Origin: Icerya purchasi
Taxonomy: Eukaryota; Arthropoda; Insecta; Hemiptera; Monophlebidae
DNA length: 64,000 nucleotides
NCBI GenBank assembly: GCA_039619475.1
Contig: CM077115.1
Coordinates: 236,561,692-236,625,691 of the forward strand
Reading direction: 5' to 3'
Positions within the stretch are counted from its first letter, which is position 1. Each line of letters opens with the position of its first letter. Below are positions 45,555 to 57,043 of this stretch, in pieces. The translations under genes and the position numbers were made by a program. The notes under the pieces are model-generated. The model was not told the origin of the DNA. It saw only the letters and a program-made list of their open reading frames with translations, and made no database searches.

Positions 45555-47130
45555 TTACACGGTGTTATTTGAGTGTGCAATTTTATGTTTATGTAAATAA
45601 TCTTTAAATAGACCGTGTCCAGTAAGAAATTGGACATTAAAAAAATTTGGCGTAAAAACTTTATTATGTAGTCTATCATCTATGGTTGGAAAAAATTTTT
45701 TAGCTATACCGTTATTATATTGGTCCCACTGCGCCTGAAATTTATTATTATAATATTTATCTAATATAAGTTTAAACTGTTTAAGCGTTAACGAGGTTTG
45801 TTCGTGTATGAAGTAAGGTTGACGATACTGTACGTTATGAAATTCATGATTTAAATTTATATTATTTTTTATTAAAAATATGTTAATATGTTTCTGTATT
45901 TCGTGAGTTAATGGTTTAATACCTGCAATGACAGCGCTTGCCATGTAGCTGGTAGTTCTATAAGCTTTAATCATTTTTATTGCAATAGTTCTCTGAAAAC
46001 TATTTAATATATTTTGAAATCGTTTAACTTTTAAAATGTCTATATATATTACACTACCATAAAGTATGTTAGGCAATATTACGCTTTTATATAAGGTTAG
46101 TCCCTTCTTGTAATTTAATCGGTTATTATTATTATATAATTTGTTAAATATAATTAAAAATGTATTTATTTTTTTAGTGATATAGTGAAAATGATTATAA
46201 AATTTTAAGTTATTGTCTATTATTATGCCTAAGTATTTGGTTTGACTAACCATGCTAATATTTAATCCGTATTGGAGCAAATTTAATCTTTTATCCTTTA
46301 AGTTTTTGTTAAACAACATGTAAGTTGACTTAGATTCGTTAATATTTATATTGTATTGTTCTAACCATTTCGCGATTTCTGTATAAACCTGGTAAACTTT
46401 ATTTTCCAATACATTTTCATTCTTATCGGCTATTACTATTGCAATATCATCTACGAAAGTGAAAAGGTTTACATTAGTGGGTAATCTAATGTTATACATT
46501 TGAGAGAAAACTATGTTCCACAAGTACGGTCCTAAAACAGACCCTTGCGGTACTCCCATAACGGTTTCTTGTTTTTTTGAATAATTACCGATTTGTAATA
46601 CAGTGTAGCGGTTTTCGAAATATCGATTTACAATGTTCAACATGCCATTATGTAATCCTAGTTCCTTTAATAATGCAAGTAATCTATTTAAATCTAAACT
46701 GTCGAAAGCCTTTGTTATATCAAGAGTAAGTAAGCATGTACGGTAATTTTAATTTTTGTATATTCTTATTGTTTGTAAAATATTGTGAATAGCCAATTCA
46801 GACGATCTACCTGGTAATGCGCCATACTGGTTATCATTTATTATTCCGTTATTTTCTACAAATTCTTTTAATTTATGAAGAATACATTTTTCATAAATTT
46901 TACTGAAATTAGATAACAAAGATATAGCTCTATATGAAGTAGACGAGTTTGGATTTTTATTAATTTTAGGTATTATAATTGTTTTACTTAATTTCCATTC
47001 TTGAGGATAATAACTATATTTAAATAGTACGTTAATAACTTTAGTATTTGCATTAAAACGGTATATCTGTTTTATTAAATGATAACATTTCAAGTAATGA
47101 CGGTAATTTTAAAACTTCATTAATTGAAGT
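45555..47130 (-). mobile_element. R1-like LINE, RT and C-terminus, one in-frame stop (minus strand)
   Basis: One frame runs from 47093 to the stop at 45555, broken only by TAA at 46749-46751. In order it has PQEWKLSKTIIIPKINKNPN with SYRAISLLSNFSKIYEKCIL (RT start), CLLTLDITKAFDSLDLNRLL (first catalytic Asp), and MGVPQGSVLGPYLWNIVF. The catalytic box is FVDD rather than the usual YADD. Then come TKYLGIIIDNNLKF, LYKSVILPNILYGS and a C-terminal region rich in Asn/Ile/Lys. AT-rich codon use is strong. Endonuclease, ORF1 and a zinc-finger tail are absent; the 5' break is near 47130. I assign it to the R1/LOA side of LINE diversity with low certainty. Only one disabling change is visible. Confidence 0.75.
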
Positions 47131-47163
47131 GTTGATGGTTGTTAGTCCCTGAAATTGAGATTA

Positions 47164-47838
47164 AGTAAATAAATAAATGAATGTCTGAAAATTGCAGTTA
47201 CTAACTGTTATTAATAATCATGTTAAAATCGAATTTTATTCACACTCTACATTCACATATGTGTGTAACATTAATTATTTATATAAATAAACGCGTAAAT
47301 TAATTTCACTAACAACGTCTAAAAAGCTTTATGAACATTTAAAAATTAACTATAAAACGTATTTAAATCTTCTCGTCCGATCGGTTTCGTCGATTGTTTG
47401 ACATATTCAGTTGACGAAATCGGTCGGATTAGAAGATTTAAATATACGTTTTATGTGGGTTTTTTTTTTATTTTTCTTGTTTCGGATTTTCCCTGGGCTT
47501 GACAATAATAGACGATTATCCCCATCAACACGTATAAATTGCAACAATTAGGAGTCACAAGGAGTGGACTCAGACAAAGAACGCTATACCAAGGATGGAA
47601 AAATAATGACAACCAACGTCGATAAATGCCAAACATACACGCATCCTGAAAAGAGAAAGAATTTATGTAATTTTTAAATGTTCATAAAGTTGTTTAGATG
47701 TTGTTAGTGAAATTAATTTATGTTTATTTATAAATAATTAATACTTATGTGAATATAGTGTGAATAAAATTCGGTTTTAACATAATTTATAATTATTAGT
47801 AACTGCAAGTTTTGGACATTTATTTATTTATTTACCTA
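47164..47838. mobile_element. Large foldback element (long inverted repeat) with a retroinsert
   Basis: The left arm 47164-47393 and the right arm (47410-47456 plus 47662-47838) are imperfect inverted copies. For example GTTAGTGAAATTAATTTA at about 47707-47724 pairs with TAAATTAATTTCACTAAC at about 47296-47313. The inner hairpin carries CGATCGGTTTCGTCGA against the reverse of GTTGACGAAATCGGTCG. Arms start with a TAAATAAATAAATGA end and leave a loop of about 16 bp. No coding sequence of its own. The right arm is interrupted by a 205-bp insert. The left arm can be used as an internal reference for the original right arm. Confidence 0.75.
47457..47661 (-). mobile_element. 205-bp retroposon inserted in the foldback arm
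   Basis: It interrupts the right arm of the palindrome. The direct repeat TTTATGT flanks it (47450-47456 and 47662-47668), and the intact left arm shows the pre-insertion sequence. On the minus strand it ends in an A-rich run (AAAAATAAAAAAAAA, then CCC), so it was inserted by a poly(A) mechanism. It holds a short frame (MFGIYRRWLSLFFHPWY) of unknown nature and is probably the 3' end of an unidentified LINE. Confidence 0.65.
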
Positions 47839-47923
47839 CTTATTATTAATTGGTAGTTTACAAGCAATTTACGGAAGAAAAATACTTATAATTTATAACA
47901 ATTATATTAGCCCAATAGGTCAA

Positions 47924-49579
47924 TTTCATCTAACATTCCGATTCCGCTCGTCAGCTCCTTCTGCTATCTTGGCGTTATTCTCAACAGCCGACTCACTTTC
48001 TATGAACACATCAACTATCTCTACAATTCTTCCCTCAAAAGACTCAATCTCCTGAAAGTTCTTTCGCCATCCAAATGGGGTGGTGACCCTTCCATTCTCC
48101 TAATCCTTTACAAGGCTATAATTCGTTCCAGAATCGATTACTGCTCCTTCATCTATGGAAACTCCTCTAAATCTCTCCTCACCAAACTGGACAAAGTTCA
48201 AAACTGCTGCCTTCGGTTGTGCATTGGAGCGCTAAAATCTTCTTCCATTCCTGCTATCCTCTCTGAATCTGCTATGCAACCACTGTTTATCCGCAGATCG
48301 CAGCTTGGTTATAATTTTCTAATTAAACGGCTTTCTGTGTCCTCATCTAATCTTATCTCTTCCTATCTTAGTATTAAAAACCAATGGCGATTTGCTCCTC
48401 ACAAAATCCCAATCCTTTCTCTCGTAGCAGCTCGAGTCTCCAATTTTTCGCCTTATGTCTTTTCTTATTCCAAGCTTTCTTACTTTTCCCATGACTTTTC
48501 CAGCATTTGGCAGACTATTAATCTCTTCTCTCTCCCTCTCCAAACCAGCTCCACCGCACATTCTTCAATCCAAGCCGAATTCTTCCACATGCTGGACACA
48601 TCTTTCCCTTCTCATCTAACATTCTTCACTGACGGTTCTAAAAACGAAAATGGGGTGGGCGGCGCGTTTACCTCCCTCTCACTTAATCACTCTGAGTCCT
48701 TCAAGCTCCCTTCCTTCTGTTCTATCTTCACAGCGGAGTCTATCGCCATTTTACGCACAGTCTCGTTCATTCCATCCATAAGAGAGGTCAGTAAATGTCT
48801 GATTGTCTCCGATTCCAAAAGTATTCTTCAAGCCATCTCTTCTCCTCCTTCTCATTCCTCCAATTCTATCATTCTTTTAATTCGTTTTCTTATATCCAAT
48901 TTACTTTCATCCCGTTCCATTACTATTGACCTTTTGTGGGTTCCTAGTCACTCTGGCATCGAGGGCAACGAGTTAGCGGACTTTTTAGCCCGTTCGGCCG
49001 CCCGCGATGGTCCTTTATTCTGCAAAATTCCTACCTCGGACATCCTCCTTCTTTCCTCAGCTAATCATTCCCGACTATGGTCGGACATCTATCCTTCCCT
49101 ATTTTCTAATCCCGCCTCTCATTATCTTCAAATTCAACCGGTTCCCTCTTCCCAGCCGTGGTTTCAATCCTATTCTTATCAACGTTCCGCGATCATTTCC
49201 TTAATCAGACTGCGTATTAATCACTCACTTCTACTCTCTTCACGTTTTCGTTTTTCCCTGTCCCCTTCTCCCGATTGTCCCCTTCATAATTCCATCTCTC
49301 CTCTCATATGTGATGCAAACCACATCTTCTTTGAATGCCCTGCCCTTGATTCCGAGCGCTCTGTTTTGTACTCGAAAATCTTGGCACTGGGTCTTCCTGC
49401 TCCGTATAATTCTTCTTTTGTCCTTTCCTTTCCATCTCCAGATATAATCCCTGTACTCCAATCTTTCCTAAGCTCTATTTCTAATCGTCTTTTTATTTAA
49501 CCCCTTCCTTAATTTCTGTTGTTGTTGGGTCAATGCCGCTGGCGTGCCCAAAAAAATTAAAAAAAAAAAAAAAAAAAAA
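47924..49579 (+). mobile_element. LINE A, best copy: thumb, RNase H, zinc finger, poly(A), TSD
   Basis: Direct repeats AATAGGTCAA at 47914-47923 and 49578-49587 bound it, with a long A-run at 49557-49579. One frame is open from 47941 to the stop at 49500, about 519 codons, and begins inside the RT thumb (SSFCYLGVILNSRLTF, LYKAIIRSRIDYCSFIYG). It then has an RNase H domain, with FFTDGSKN, FTAESIAIL, IVSDSKS and WVPSHSGIEGNELADFLARS; all four acidic residues and the His are present. Next is a Cys/His C-terminus (CPLHN...ICDANHIFFEC). It is 5'-truncated in RT, so not autonomous, but no stop or frameshift is seen, which suggests recent insertion. C+T-rich coding bias is marked. Older copies lie at 9.9, 12.7, 15.1, 16.6 and 34.8 kb. 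Confidence 0.85.
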
Positions 49580-49824
49580 TAGGTCAAAATTCTATATAAA
49601 AAGTGTTGTTTCCTTTGCTTGAAAAAATAATAAAAAGAAGTAACAGGAATTAACGCTGCTAGAGTGTTTCTTTATCTTAGTTGGTTTATTTGGGCTTTAA
49701 AAACAAATTCCACCTATTGTCTTCGTAGTTGTTTTTTTTTTTTTCTTTTTTTCTTGTAAAAGCAACATCCTGTACCGTGTTTAACTGCTGTGGCTATTAC
49801 AGTACGAAGATGCGCAGTTTGTTT

Positions 49825-52625
49825 TTATAGATATCTGCTTATTCCGCTAGATCTGATAAATTGTGTTACAGATAAAATTGCGTCGGGGGAATTCTCAAGA
49901 ATGTTGGTGACTGTTTTGTTATTAATTGAAGGGGGCCGGTGAGGTGATAATGCTGGACAGTCGCATAGTATGTGGGGAGTTGAGGGAGCAACATCTTGGC
50001 CACAGAAAGGACAATTCATAGGAGAGGGGGTTCTTTGCAAAATAAAATTATGCGACATGGCCGTATGGCCTATGCGCAAGCGGCTAAGTGCACAGAAATC
50101 TCTGCGGGAAATGCTTTTTTCTGGCCACCATGGTTCCGTTGAGGGTTTAATTAACCTCGAGAAAGTCTGACACGAGGACCAATGGGTTTTCCATAAGGAC
50201 GTGAGATTATTCAAGATTATGTTCGAGAGATAAGGTGGAGGTGGGCTGTTACTAGGCGAGGGGCAATATATTTCTGCTCGGGCGGATGTATCGACGCGTT
50301 CATTTCCAGGAATCCCTGCATGGCTGGGCGCCCACAGAAAGGATACGAAGCACTGTCTCTTAATAAGTTCGTATAATACCTGCTGGATTCGAATTGCTAC
50401 AGGATGTTTGGTGAGGGGATTAGAAATTGTCAATATGGCCGCGGATGAATCAGATACCAGCAGGGCTTTCTGTGATGTAGGCTCTGTAGAAAGAAAATAT
50501 TCCAAACAGAAAAATACTGCGTATATTTCAGCATCCAGTACCGAGCAATTGTCATTCAGTCGAATGCTTCGAATCACGTCGCAGACTTCAAAGGAACAGT
50601 CGGTTGGGGAAGAAGTAGCCTCTGGGGTAGCCTTGGCAGCATCCGTGTAGAAAAAGAGGTGGTCGGGGTATTTTTGCATTGTTGCTGTTGTCAACTGAAC
50701 GATATTCGGGTGCAGGGGTTCGTTATACTTCGTCAGGGAAAAGTTAACATCAATGTTTAAAGGGGCCCACGGCGGAATCATGACGTTAGGAGCTAGGTTA
50801 GGAAAAGGGATTACGCTCACGTTGTGCCGCGATAGGAGGGCCAGGATTTCTGGGAGAGGGTCATTAGGGAAATCTGGGGTGTTGGGGAGGTCATTTGTGT
50901 CAATAGGACAGGCGCGTTTACTAGAGAAAAGAGCGAGGGTCTCACGGTGGTAATAATAGGTTCGGAAATACTTTAGTGGGGGAGTGCCTAACAAGGCACA
51001 CAAACTTACAGACGGGGAAGTTCTATGTGCACCAAGTATCGTGCGGAGCGCCGTGTGGTGTATTGAATCAAGGGATTTAAGTAAAGAGGGACTGGCTGAC
51101 GCATATGCCTGGGACCCGTAGTTTATTCTGGAAATGACTAAGGATTTGTATATGGAGAGGAGAGTTTCCGGAGGTACATTATACTTTGTGTTTGATACAT
51201 ATTTAAGAATAGATAGGAATTTATGACATTTAACTTTAAGATTGGATATGTGGGATCGCCAAGTTAGCTTTTGATCGAACAGTAGTCCAAGGAAAGTAGC
51301 AGTAGGGTGGAAATGAAGTGAGGAATTTTCTAGATTGAGGCGAATGCTGGAAGAGTTTTGACGTCCCCTATAGAAATCAACACAGATAGACTTAGATGGA
51401 GAAAACACAAGACCATTATTTTTACACCAGGATTGTAGTTTTGAAATAGTTTTTTGTAGGATTTTTTGAGAATTTGCTGGAAAACTGGAAGACAGGGAAA
51501 TGTTTAAGTCGTCAAAGTAGAGCCGGGCGTTTACAGGCGGAGCAATACAATCATTTATATCATTGATATAAAAAATAAACAAGGTTGCACTAAGGGCAGA
51601 TCCTTGTGGTAAGCCATTCTCAGTTTGAATGGTGCTCGATGTTGACGAACCAATCTTAACATGGAACGTTCTGTCTGTTAAAAAATTATTCAGATACTTG
51701 GCCATGTTTCCACTTATACCAGCTGTTGTCAGCTTGGATAAGAGGCCGTATCGCCATACTCTGTCGAACGCCTTTTCTATATCGAAAAAGACGGAGTATA
51801 CATGTTGGCGTCTGTGAAATGCTATTAATATTTGCCTTTGTAGGCTCAGCAGATGATTAACTGTAGTACGCTTCTTACGCCCTCCGGCTTGTGACGAGGA
51901 TAGGAGATTATTCTGTTCAAGGAAGAAAAGGAGACGCCGATTAACCATTTTTTCCAGCGTTTTTGCGAGTACCCTTATGAGGGATATAGGCCTGTAGTTT
52001 TGTGGAAAAAGAGGATCTTTATTTTGCTTCAGAATAGGAATAACAACTGCTAATTTCCATGGCTCAGGGATCGATCCGGAGAACTATATTTGGTTATAGA
52101 TATGTAAGAGGAAGTTTTTCGCTGACGGAGGTAAGTGTTTTAACATATAAGGATGGATGGAATCGGGCCCAGGCGCGCTGTTTGCAGTATGGTACTGGAG
52201 TTGATAGTCTAGTTCAGAAATGGTGAAATGGCAATTGTAGGAAAGTGAGAAGTCAGAGATGATAGTTATTGATTGTTGTTCCATGGAATATTTCTTTAAA
52301 GAGAAGGCAGACGAATATGACGATGAGGATGACTCCATTGCAAAATGATTCGCAAAAGCATTTGCGACTTTCAACGGGTCAGATAACATGGAACCATTCT
52401 GATTTATCGAAAAGGAAGGGGTCGCACGATTAATACCGTTCAGTGCCTTAATTTTGTGCCAAATATTGTGACTAGAAGTATTTATGGAGATTGAATGCAT
52501 AAATTGCTGCCAAGATTCCTGTTTTTTGCGCCTAATGAGGCTCCTCGCAGCTGCACGGCGTTTTTTAAATTCGATCAAATCAGGATATAAGCCTGTTGAT
52601 TTAAACTTCCTAAGGGCATGTTTAC
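49825..52625 (-). pseudogene. I-like ORF2, RT-RNase H-zinc finger part, one nonsense codon
   Basis: The frame is continuous from the RTE junction at 52625 to the stop at 49825, except for TAG at 52084-52086. Numbered from the Met at 51948, it has FFDIEKAFD (54-62), GLPQGSAL (112-119), and a catalytic box YFDD (144-147) where YADD/FADD is usual. LLFDQKLTW and YKSLVISRINYG follow in the thumb. RNase H has YTDA (Asp436), DAE (472-474), Asp500, His543 and Asp554, then the Cys646-Cys649-His659-Cys664 motif. The upstream part (52600-52090) has the linker and SAPGPDSIHP at the RT start. It would copy the element RNA into DNA at the nicked target. It is disabled by the RTE split and the stop. Confidence 0.85.
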
Positions 52626-53098
52626 CCTGCGAGGCACAGGTTGTTGTAACTAGAGTCACCATCTCTAGTAAGTAGTCACTCGACCGTCATATGGTGCTAG
52701 TCTCACCGACGGGAGAAACGAAACAACAACTACGTGGGTTCCGTACGTCCTCATCGTGCAGGGTGGTAATTTTCTATTTGGCGAGCTAGCGCTGATGGAA
52801 AATCTAAATCGGAACTCACACTTTCCAGCTGATAGGAAAACGGTAGGGAGAGTGCTTGCCGAAGGTGCTCTTCCTAATAAATACCGTTAAGCTTTCTACT
52901 GCACAACAACAGCAGACTATCAGTAGCTCGTTCGTGACAAAGTGCCTCAGTCGGATTGACGAATGCAATCCAGAACGAGTAGGCGAGTATCCGGCGCCTT
53001 AAAACCGGGTGCTTTTCGGCTAAGGGAGTACACCCCTACAGAAAAACCAGCAGAAGGCAAGAGGGAAACCACTGCTGTGTATTTCCCAGGTTATCATT

Positions 53099-54298
53099 AT
53101 GACAGAAAATCCAAAAGTAATGGCCCTGAGTCCGGTGCAGTCCTTAAATGGGCACAGGGTGCGAAGAATCCCACCGTTTGTCAATAGTAATACAAGAAAC
53201 AGGGATTCACAAATGATAATTGCTACCTGGAATGTCCGAAGCCTATATCAAGCAAGAAAATGGGATAATGTATTAAAAGAAATGGAGAGATTAAACATAG
53301 GAATACTTGGAATTTGCGAACACAGATGGACTGGAAATGCAGAAATAAAGGCTAAAGAAGGAAAATTTTATTATTTTGGAAATCAGTATTCACAACACAT
53401 AAATGGAGTCGGTTTAATTGTTAGAAAAGAATATGCGCCTTTTGTAATAGGGTTCATACCTTTCTCAGATAGACTAATGTCCATAAAGCTAAAGATTGGT
53501 AGAATTATCGTAAATATAGTACAAGTCTACATGCCAACTGCAGATAAAAAATATGATGAAGAAATGGAAGAACAGTATAATGATATAGAAAAGCTGTTGA
53601 ACAGTTTTAAGACAAATGAAATATTGATAGTAATGGGAGACTTCAACGCTAAAGTCGGTGAAGGAAGACGTCAAAATCAAAATCTGGTTGGGCATTTCGG
53701 ATTAGGCGAAGCAAACGAAAGAGGAGAAAGAATGTTCGAGTTTTGCAAACAACATGATCTAGTGATAACAAACACATGGTACAAGTTACCGAAAAGAAGA
53801 ATATATACATGGCAATCACCTGCAAATAATGAACATATGATAATACGAAATCAGATAGACTATATCATGATAAGTGAAAGATACAGGAATGCAATCAAAC
53901 GTGTCGCAGCCTACCCAGGTGCAGACGTAGGATCAGATCATAATCCCATCATAGCAAGATTTAGGTGCAACTGGAAAATGATTAGAAACAATAAGACTAA
54001 AAACAAAAAAGGCATAGATGTAACTAAATTACAAAATGAAACAAAGAAGAGGGAAATGAAGAGAGAGGTAAATAGAACATTCGCGGGAATATATGAACAA
54101 ACAAGGCTAGATAGAATAAAACAAAAAGTGTCGAAAATCTCAGAGGCAATCAAAGAGACTTGCATAAAGGAATTAAGCAAAAGTGATAATAAAGCGAAGA
54201 AACCGTGGATGACGGGAATACCGTCGAAAAGTCAAAAAGGACAGGATTTTATACAAAAGCACACACAAAGCAATAAAAAAGAAGATACGACAAGCTAA
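53099..54298 (+). pseudogene. RTE endonuclease domain
   Basis: An apurinic-type endonuclease that nicks target DNA. Numbered from the Met at 53099, it has TWNVRSL (43-49), GICEHRW with Glu74, GDFNAK (180-185), QIDYIM (252-257) and SDHNP (279-283); the catalytic Glu, Asp/Asn and His positions are all present. This motif set matches the endonuclease of BovB/RTE elements, often annotated as craniofacial development protein 2-like. The reading leaves frame after about 54220 (STHKAIKKKIRQAKAEWMK continues in another frame), so the natural polyprotein is broken before RT. Confidence 0.85.
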
Positions 54299-54308
54299 AG
54301 CTGAATGG

Positions 54309-56038
54309 ATGAAAATACAATGTAAAGAATTAGAAGAACTGCAGGAAAGACACGATGCTTATAATACCCACCGGAAAATTAAAGAGATAACGGCACTCTA
54401 TAGGAAGAAAACATCTGCAAAGTTACTGAAAAAAGATGGCTCCCTAGCAACGGATGTAGAAGAAAAACTAGAAGTATGGACACAATATATAAAAAAAAGA
54501 CGTTCAATGACAAAAAAATAGAAAAGCCAACAGAGATAAGCATAGAGGAAGAAAAGCTAAAAATTCTAAAAACTGAAGTGATACAAGCCATACAATTAGC
54601 AAAACCAAGAAAAGCCATGGGACCTGATAACATACCGATTGATATAATTAAGCTGCTCAATGATGAGAATGTGGTAAAATTAACTGCTATTTTTAATGAC
54701 GTATATAGCACAGGTGAAATGCCGCAGGAATGGCTAGAGTCAATATTTATAACGTTGCCAAAAAGGACTCAAGCAAATACATGTGATGATTACCGAATAA
54801 TCAGTCTGATGAGCCATTTACTGAAAATCCTGCTAAGAATAATATATTCAAGAATACGTGGCATATGTGAACGGGATATGGACCAATGTCAGTTTGGCTT
54901 CAGACAAGGGTATGGTACTAGAGAAGCACTAGTAGCGATAAACGTCGTGTTACAAAAATGCCGCGATCAACAAAAAGAGGTATTTGTTTGCTTCCTCGAC
55001 TACAAAAAAGCCTTTGACCAGGTGCAGCATGATCATTTAATGCGAATACTGGAAAGGAAAGGAATCAACGAATATGACAAAAGAATCATACAAAAATTAT
55101 ATTATAGTCAAAATGCCAAAATCCGGTTAGAAAACAGAGAGTCAGGATGCATTCCCATAAAACGCGGAGTCAGACAAGGGTGTATTTTATCACCTCTGCT
55201 TTTTAACATATATGCAGATGAAATTTTTCAAGAGGCCCTATGGAACTTGCAGGTAGGAATCAAAATTAATGGGAGGCAAATAAATAATATTCGATACGCA
55301 GACGACGCTGCCCTACTAGCCACATCCCCGGAAGACCTGCAAAAATTAGTTGATAAAGTCAATGAAAGCGGAAAAAAATATGGACTACAAATTAATGAAA
55401 ATAAAACAAAGCTGATGATTGTAAGCAGGAAAAGTCATAAAAACGTTACAATAAAAACGTTAATGGTAAAAACGTGGAACGGGTTAAAGAATTGTAAGTA
55501 GCTGAGATGATGTTACATAACAGAAGATCTAAATCCGGATATAGAAGTTAGGAGAAGATGTGCTCAAGCAAAACAAGCTTTTCAAAGGGTGAAAAATTTA
55601 CTCATAGATGGATCTTTGAAGTTGAAAATCAGACAAGATTTCATAAGGTGCTTCATTTATTCTATCCTATTATATGGAGCGGAGGCGGCAACATACACAG
55701 CAAAAACACTGAAATATTTTGAATCGTGTGAAATGTGGCTGCAAAGAAGAAGTATGAAGATGTCATGGACACAGAAGATGAGGAACGATATGGTACTGAA
55801 GAAAGCCAATACGGAAAGGAAAATCTTGAACATAATTAAGAAGAGGAAATCAAGCTATTTTGGACATATTGTTAGAGGAAGGGCGTATGAACTATTAAGA
55901 ACAATTATCCAAGGAAAAATTGATGGAAGAAGAGGTAGAGGACGGAGAAAGATATCATGGACGAGAAATGTACGTCAATGGACGGGAAGACGCACGATAG
56001 CTGAACTCGTGGAAGCAGCGAGAAAACGGTGGATTTAA
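54309..56038 (+). pseudogene. RTE reverse transcriptase and C-terminal domain
   Basis: Linker coding at 54309-54521 shifts in an A-run at about 54489 into the RT frame (to 55501). RT has MGPDNIPIDIIK, FLDYKKAFDQ, GVRQGCILSPLLFNIY and the intact catalytic YADD (274-277 counted from 54476), then QINENKTKLM. A frameshift near 55455 and a stop at 55499-55501 break the KYLG region. The frame resumes at about 55524 (EDLNPDIEVRRRC) and runs to 56038. It includes LLYGAEAATYTAKTLKYFES and a basic end (RRGRGRRKISWTRNVRQW). RQGCILSP plus this C-terminus is diagnostic of RTE. Confidence 0.85.
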
Positions 56039-56105
56039 ATCAAAATGATCGCTTACGCGCAGTAAATGCGTATAGCACTGTGATGATGATGAAGGGCATG
56101 TTTAC

Positions 56106-57024
56106 GTTGGCGTATGGCTGTTCCTATTTCGGGGCACCACCATGGGACCCGTCGGGATCTGTTTGTTGGGACAGACCTAGGAATGGATGCTAGAGCAGCA
56201 TTCGTAATAGCGTCGATAAAGGAGTTGATGTTCTCTGATAAAGATTCAGATGGCTCGCTGGGTACGTTTACTTTAACTGAAAACATATCCCAATCCGCCT
56301 TGTGGAATAGAAATTGAGGCTTAGGTGGGGGGATTTGGGTAGGGAGGGCTTTGGACGGGCATATGAGTATAGGAAAATGATCGCTAGAGCATAAGTCCTG
56401 TAGCACAAAAGTGCTCAGGTGAGGGAAGATGGAAGTGGAAACAAGTTGTAGGTCGATTGTTGAGAATGTATTATGGGACAGATTGAAATGGGTGTAACCT
56501 GGGGAGGGAAGCAGTATCAGATCGTTATCTAGGACCAGTTTATTGATGACAGAGCCATGTCTGTTTTCCAGTGTTGCTCCCCATAAAGGTGAGTGGGCAT
56601 TAAAATCACCGAGTAATATTAATGGCGGGCTGACCTGTGATAGTACTGACTGAAACATATCTGCAGTGATTATATAATTCGGAGGCACATAGCAGTTACA
56701 TACAGTTATCGGGGTGGCAGATATCTGAGGAAGACGGACGACCACTGCAATCGTTTGTAAGGGGGTACTAAAATTCAACTGTGTTGCTGGGACAGAGGAG
56801 TGGACCATAATGGTAACCCCTCCGTTTGCTCTAAACCCTTGATCATTGCTGAAAGTGAAAAGGGAGTAGTTTTGTAGGGCTGGGTTATCTGTGGGCTTCA
56901 AATGAGTTTCCTGTAGACATACCACAGCAGGAGAGTAATTTGAAATAAGTAGCTTTAATTCAGCAAGTTGAGGGTAGAATCCTCGACAGTTCCACTGCAG
57001 GATAATGTTACGAACCATGACCAC
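56106..57024 (-). pseudogene. I-like ORF2, endonuclease part
   Basis: From the Met at 57024 (a second Met follows two codons later): LQWNCRGF (9-16), QETHLK (38-43), GDFNAH (139-144), STIDLQL (188-194) and SDHFP (214-218). This is the full active-site set of an apurinic-type LINE endonuclease. Linker with RRVPWWCPEIG follows, then RQRKHAL, where the RTE interrupts. The same linker motif (RVPWWC) occurs in copy 1 at about 3930. No internal stop is present. It starts 19 bp after the ORF1 stop, so translation probably depended on reinitiation or a similar mechanism. Confidence 0.85.
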
Positions 57025-57043
57025 TATTAGCTTTCAAATATGT

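Larger units (their letters stand above)
52626..56091 (+). mobile_element. BovB-type RTE LINE, near full length, nested in the I-like element
   Basis: Bounded by a 14-bp direct repeat, AAGGGCATGTTTAC (52612-52625 and 56092-56105). A leader of about 470 bp precedes an endonuclease-RT polyprotein, and the 3' end is CACTGTGATGATGATGAA, the short (GAT)n-like tail characteristic of RTE elements. Length 3.47 kb is right for a complete RTE. The host ORF2 reads KHAL in the same frame on both sides, proving order and position. At least three frame breaks (about 54220-54300, about 54490 in an A8 run, about 55455) and stops near 55499 inactivate it. Confidence 0.9.

Noticed and set aside
49970..50953. 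Several plus-strand frames of 60-80 codons
   Set aside because: They are antisense shadows of the I-like ORF2 on the minus strand.
53489..54711. Minus-strand frames within the RTE
   Set aside because: Antisense shadows of the RTE endonuclease/RT coding sequence.
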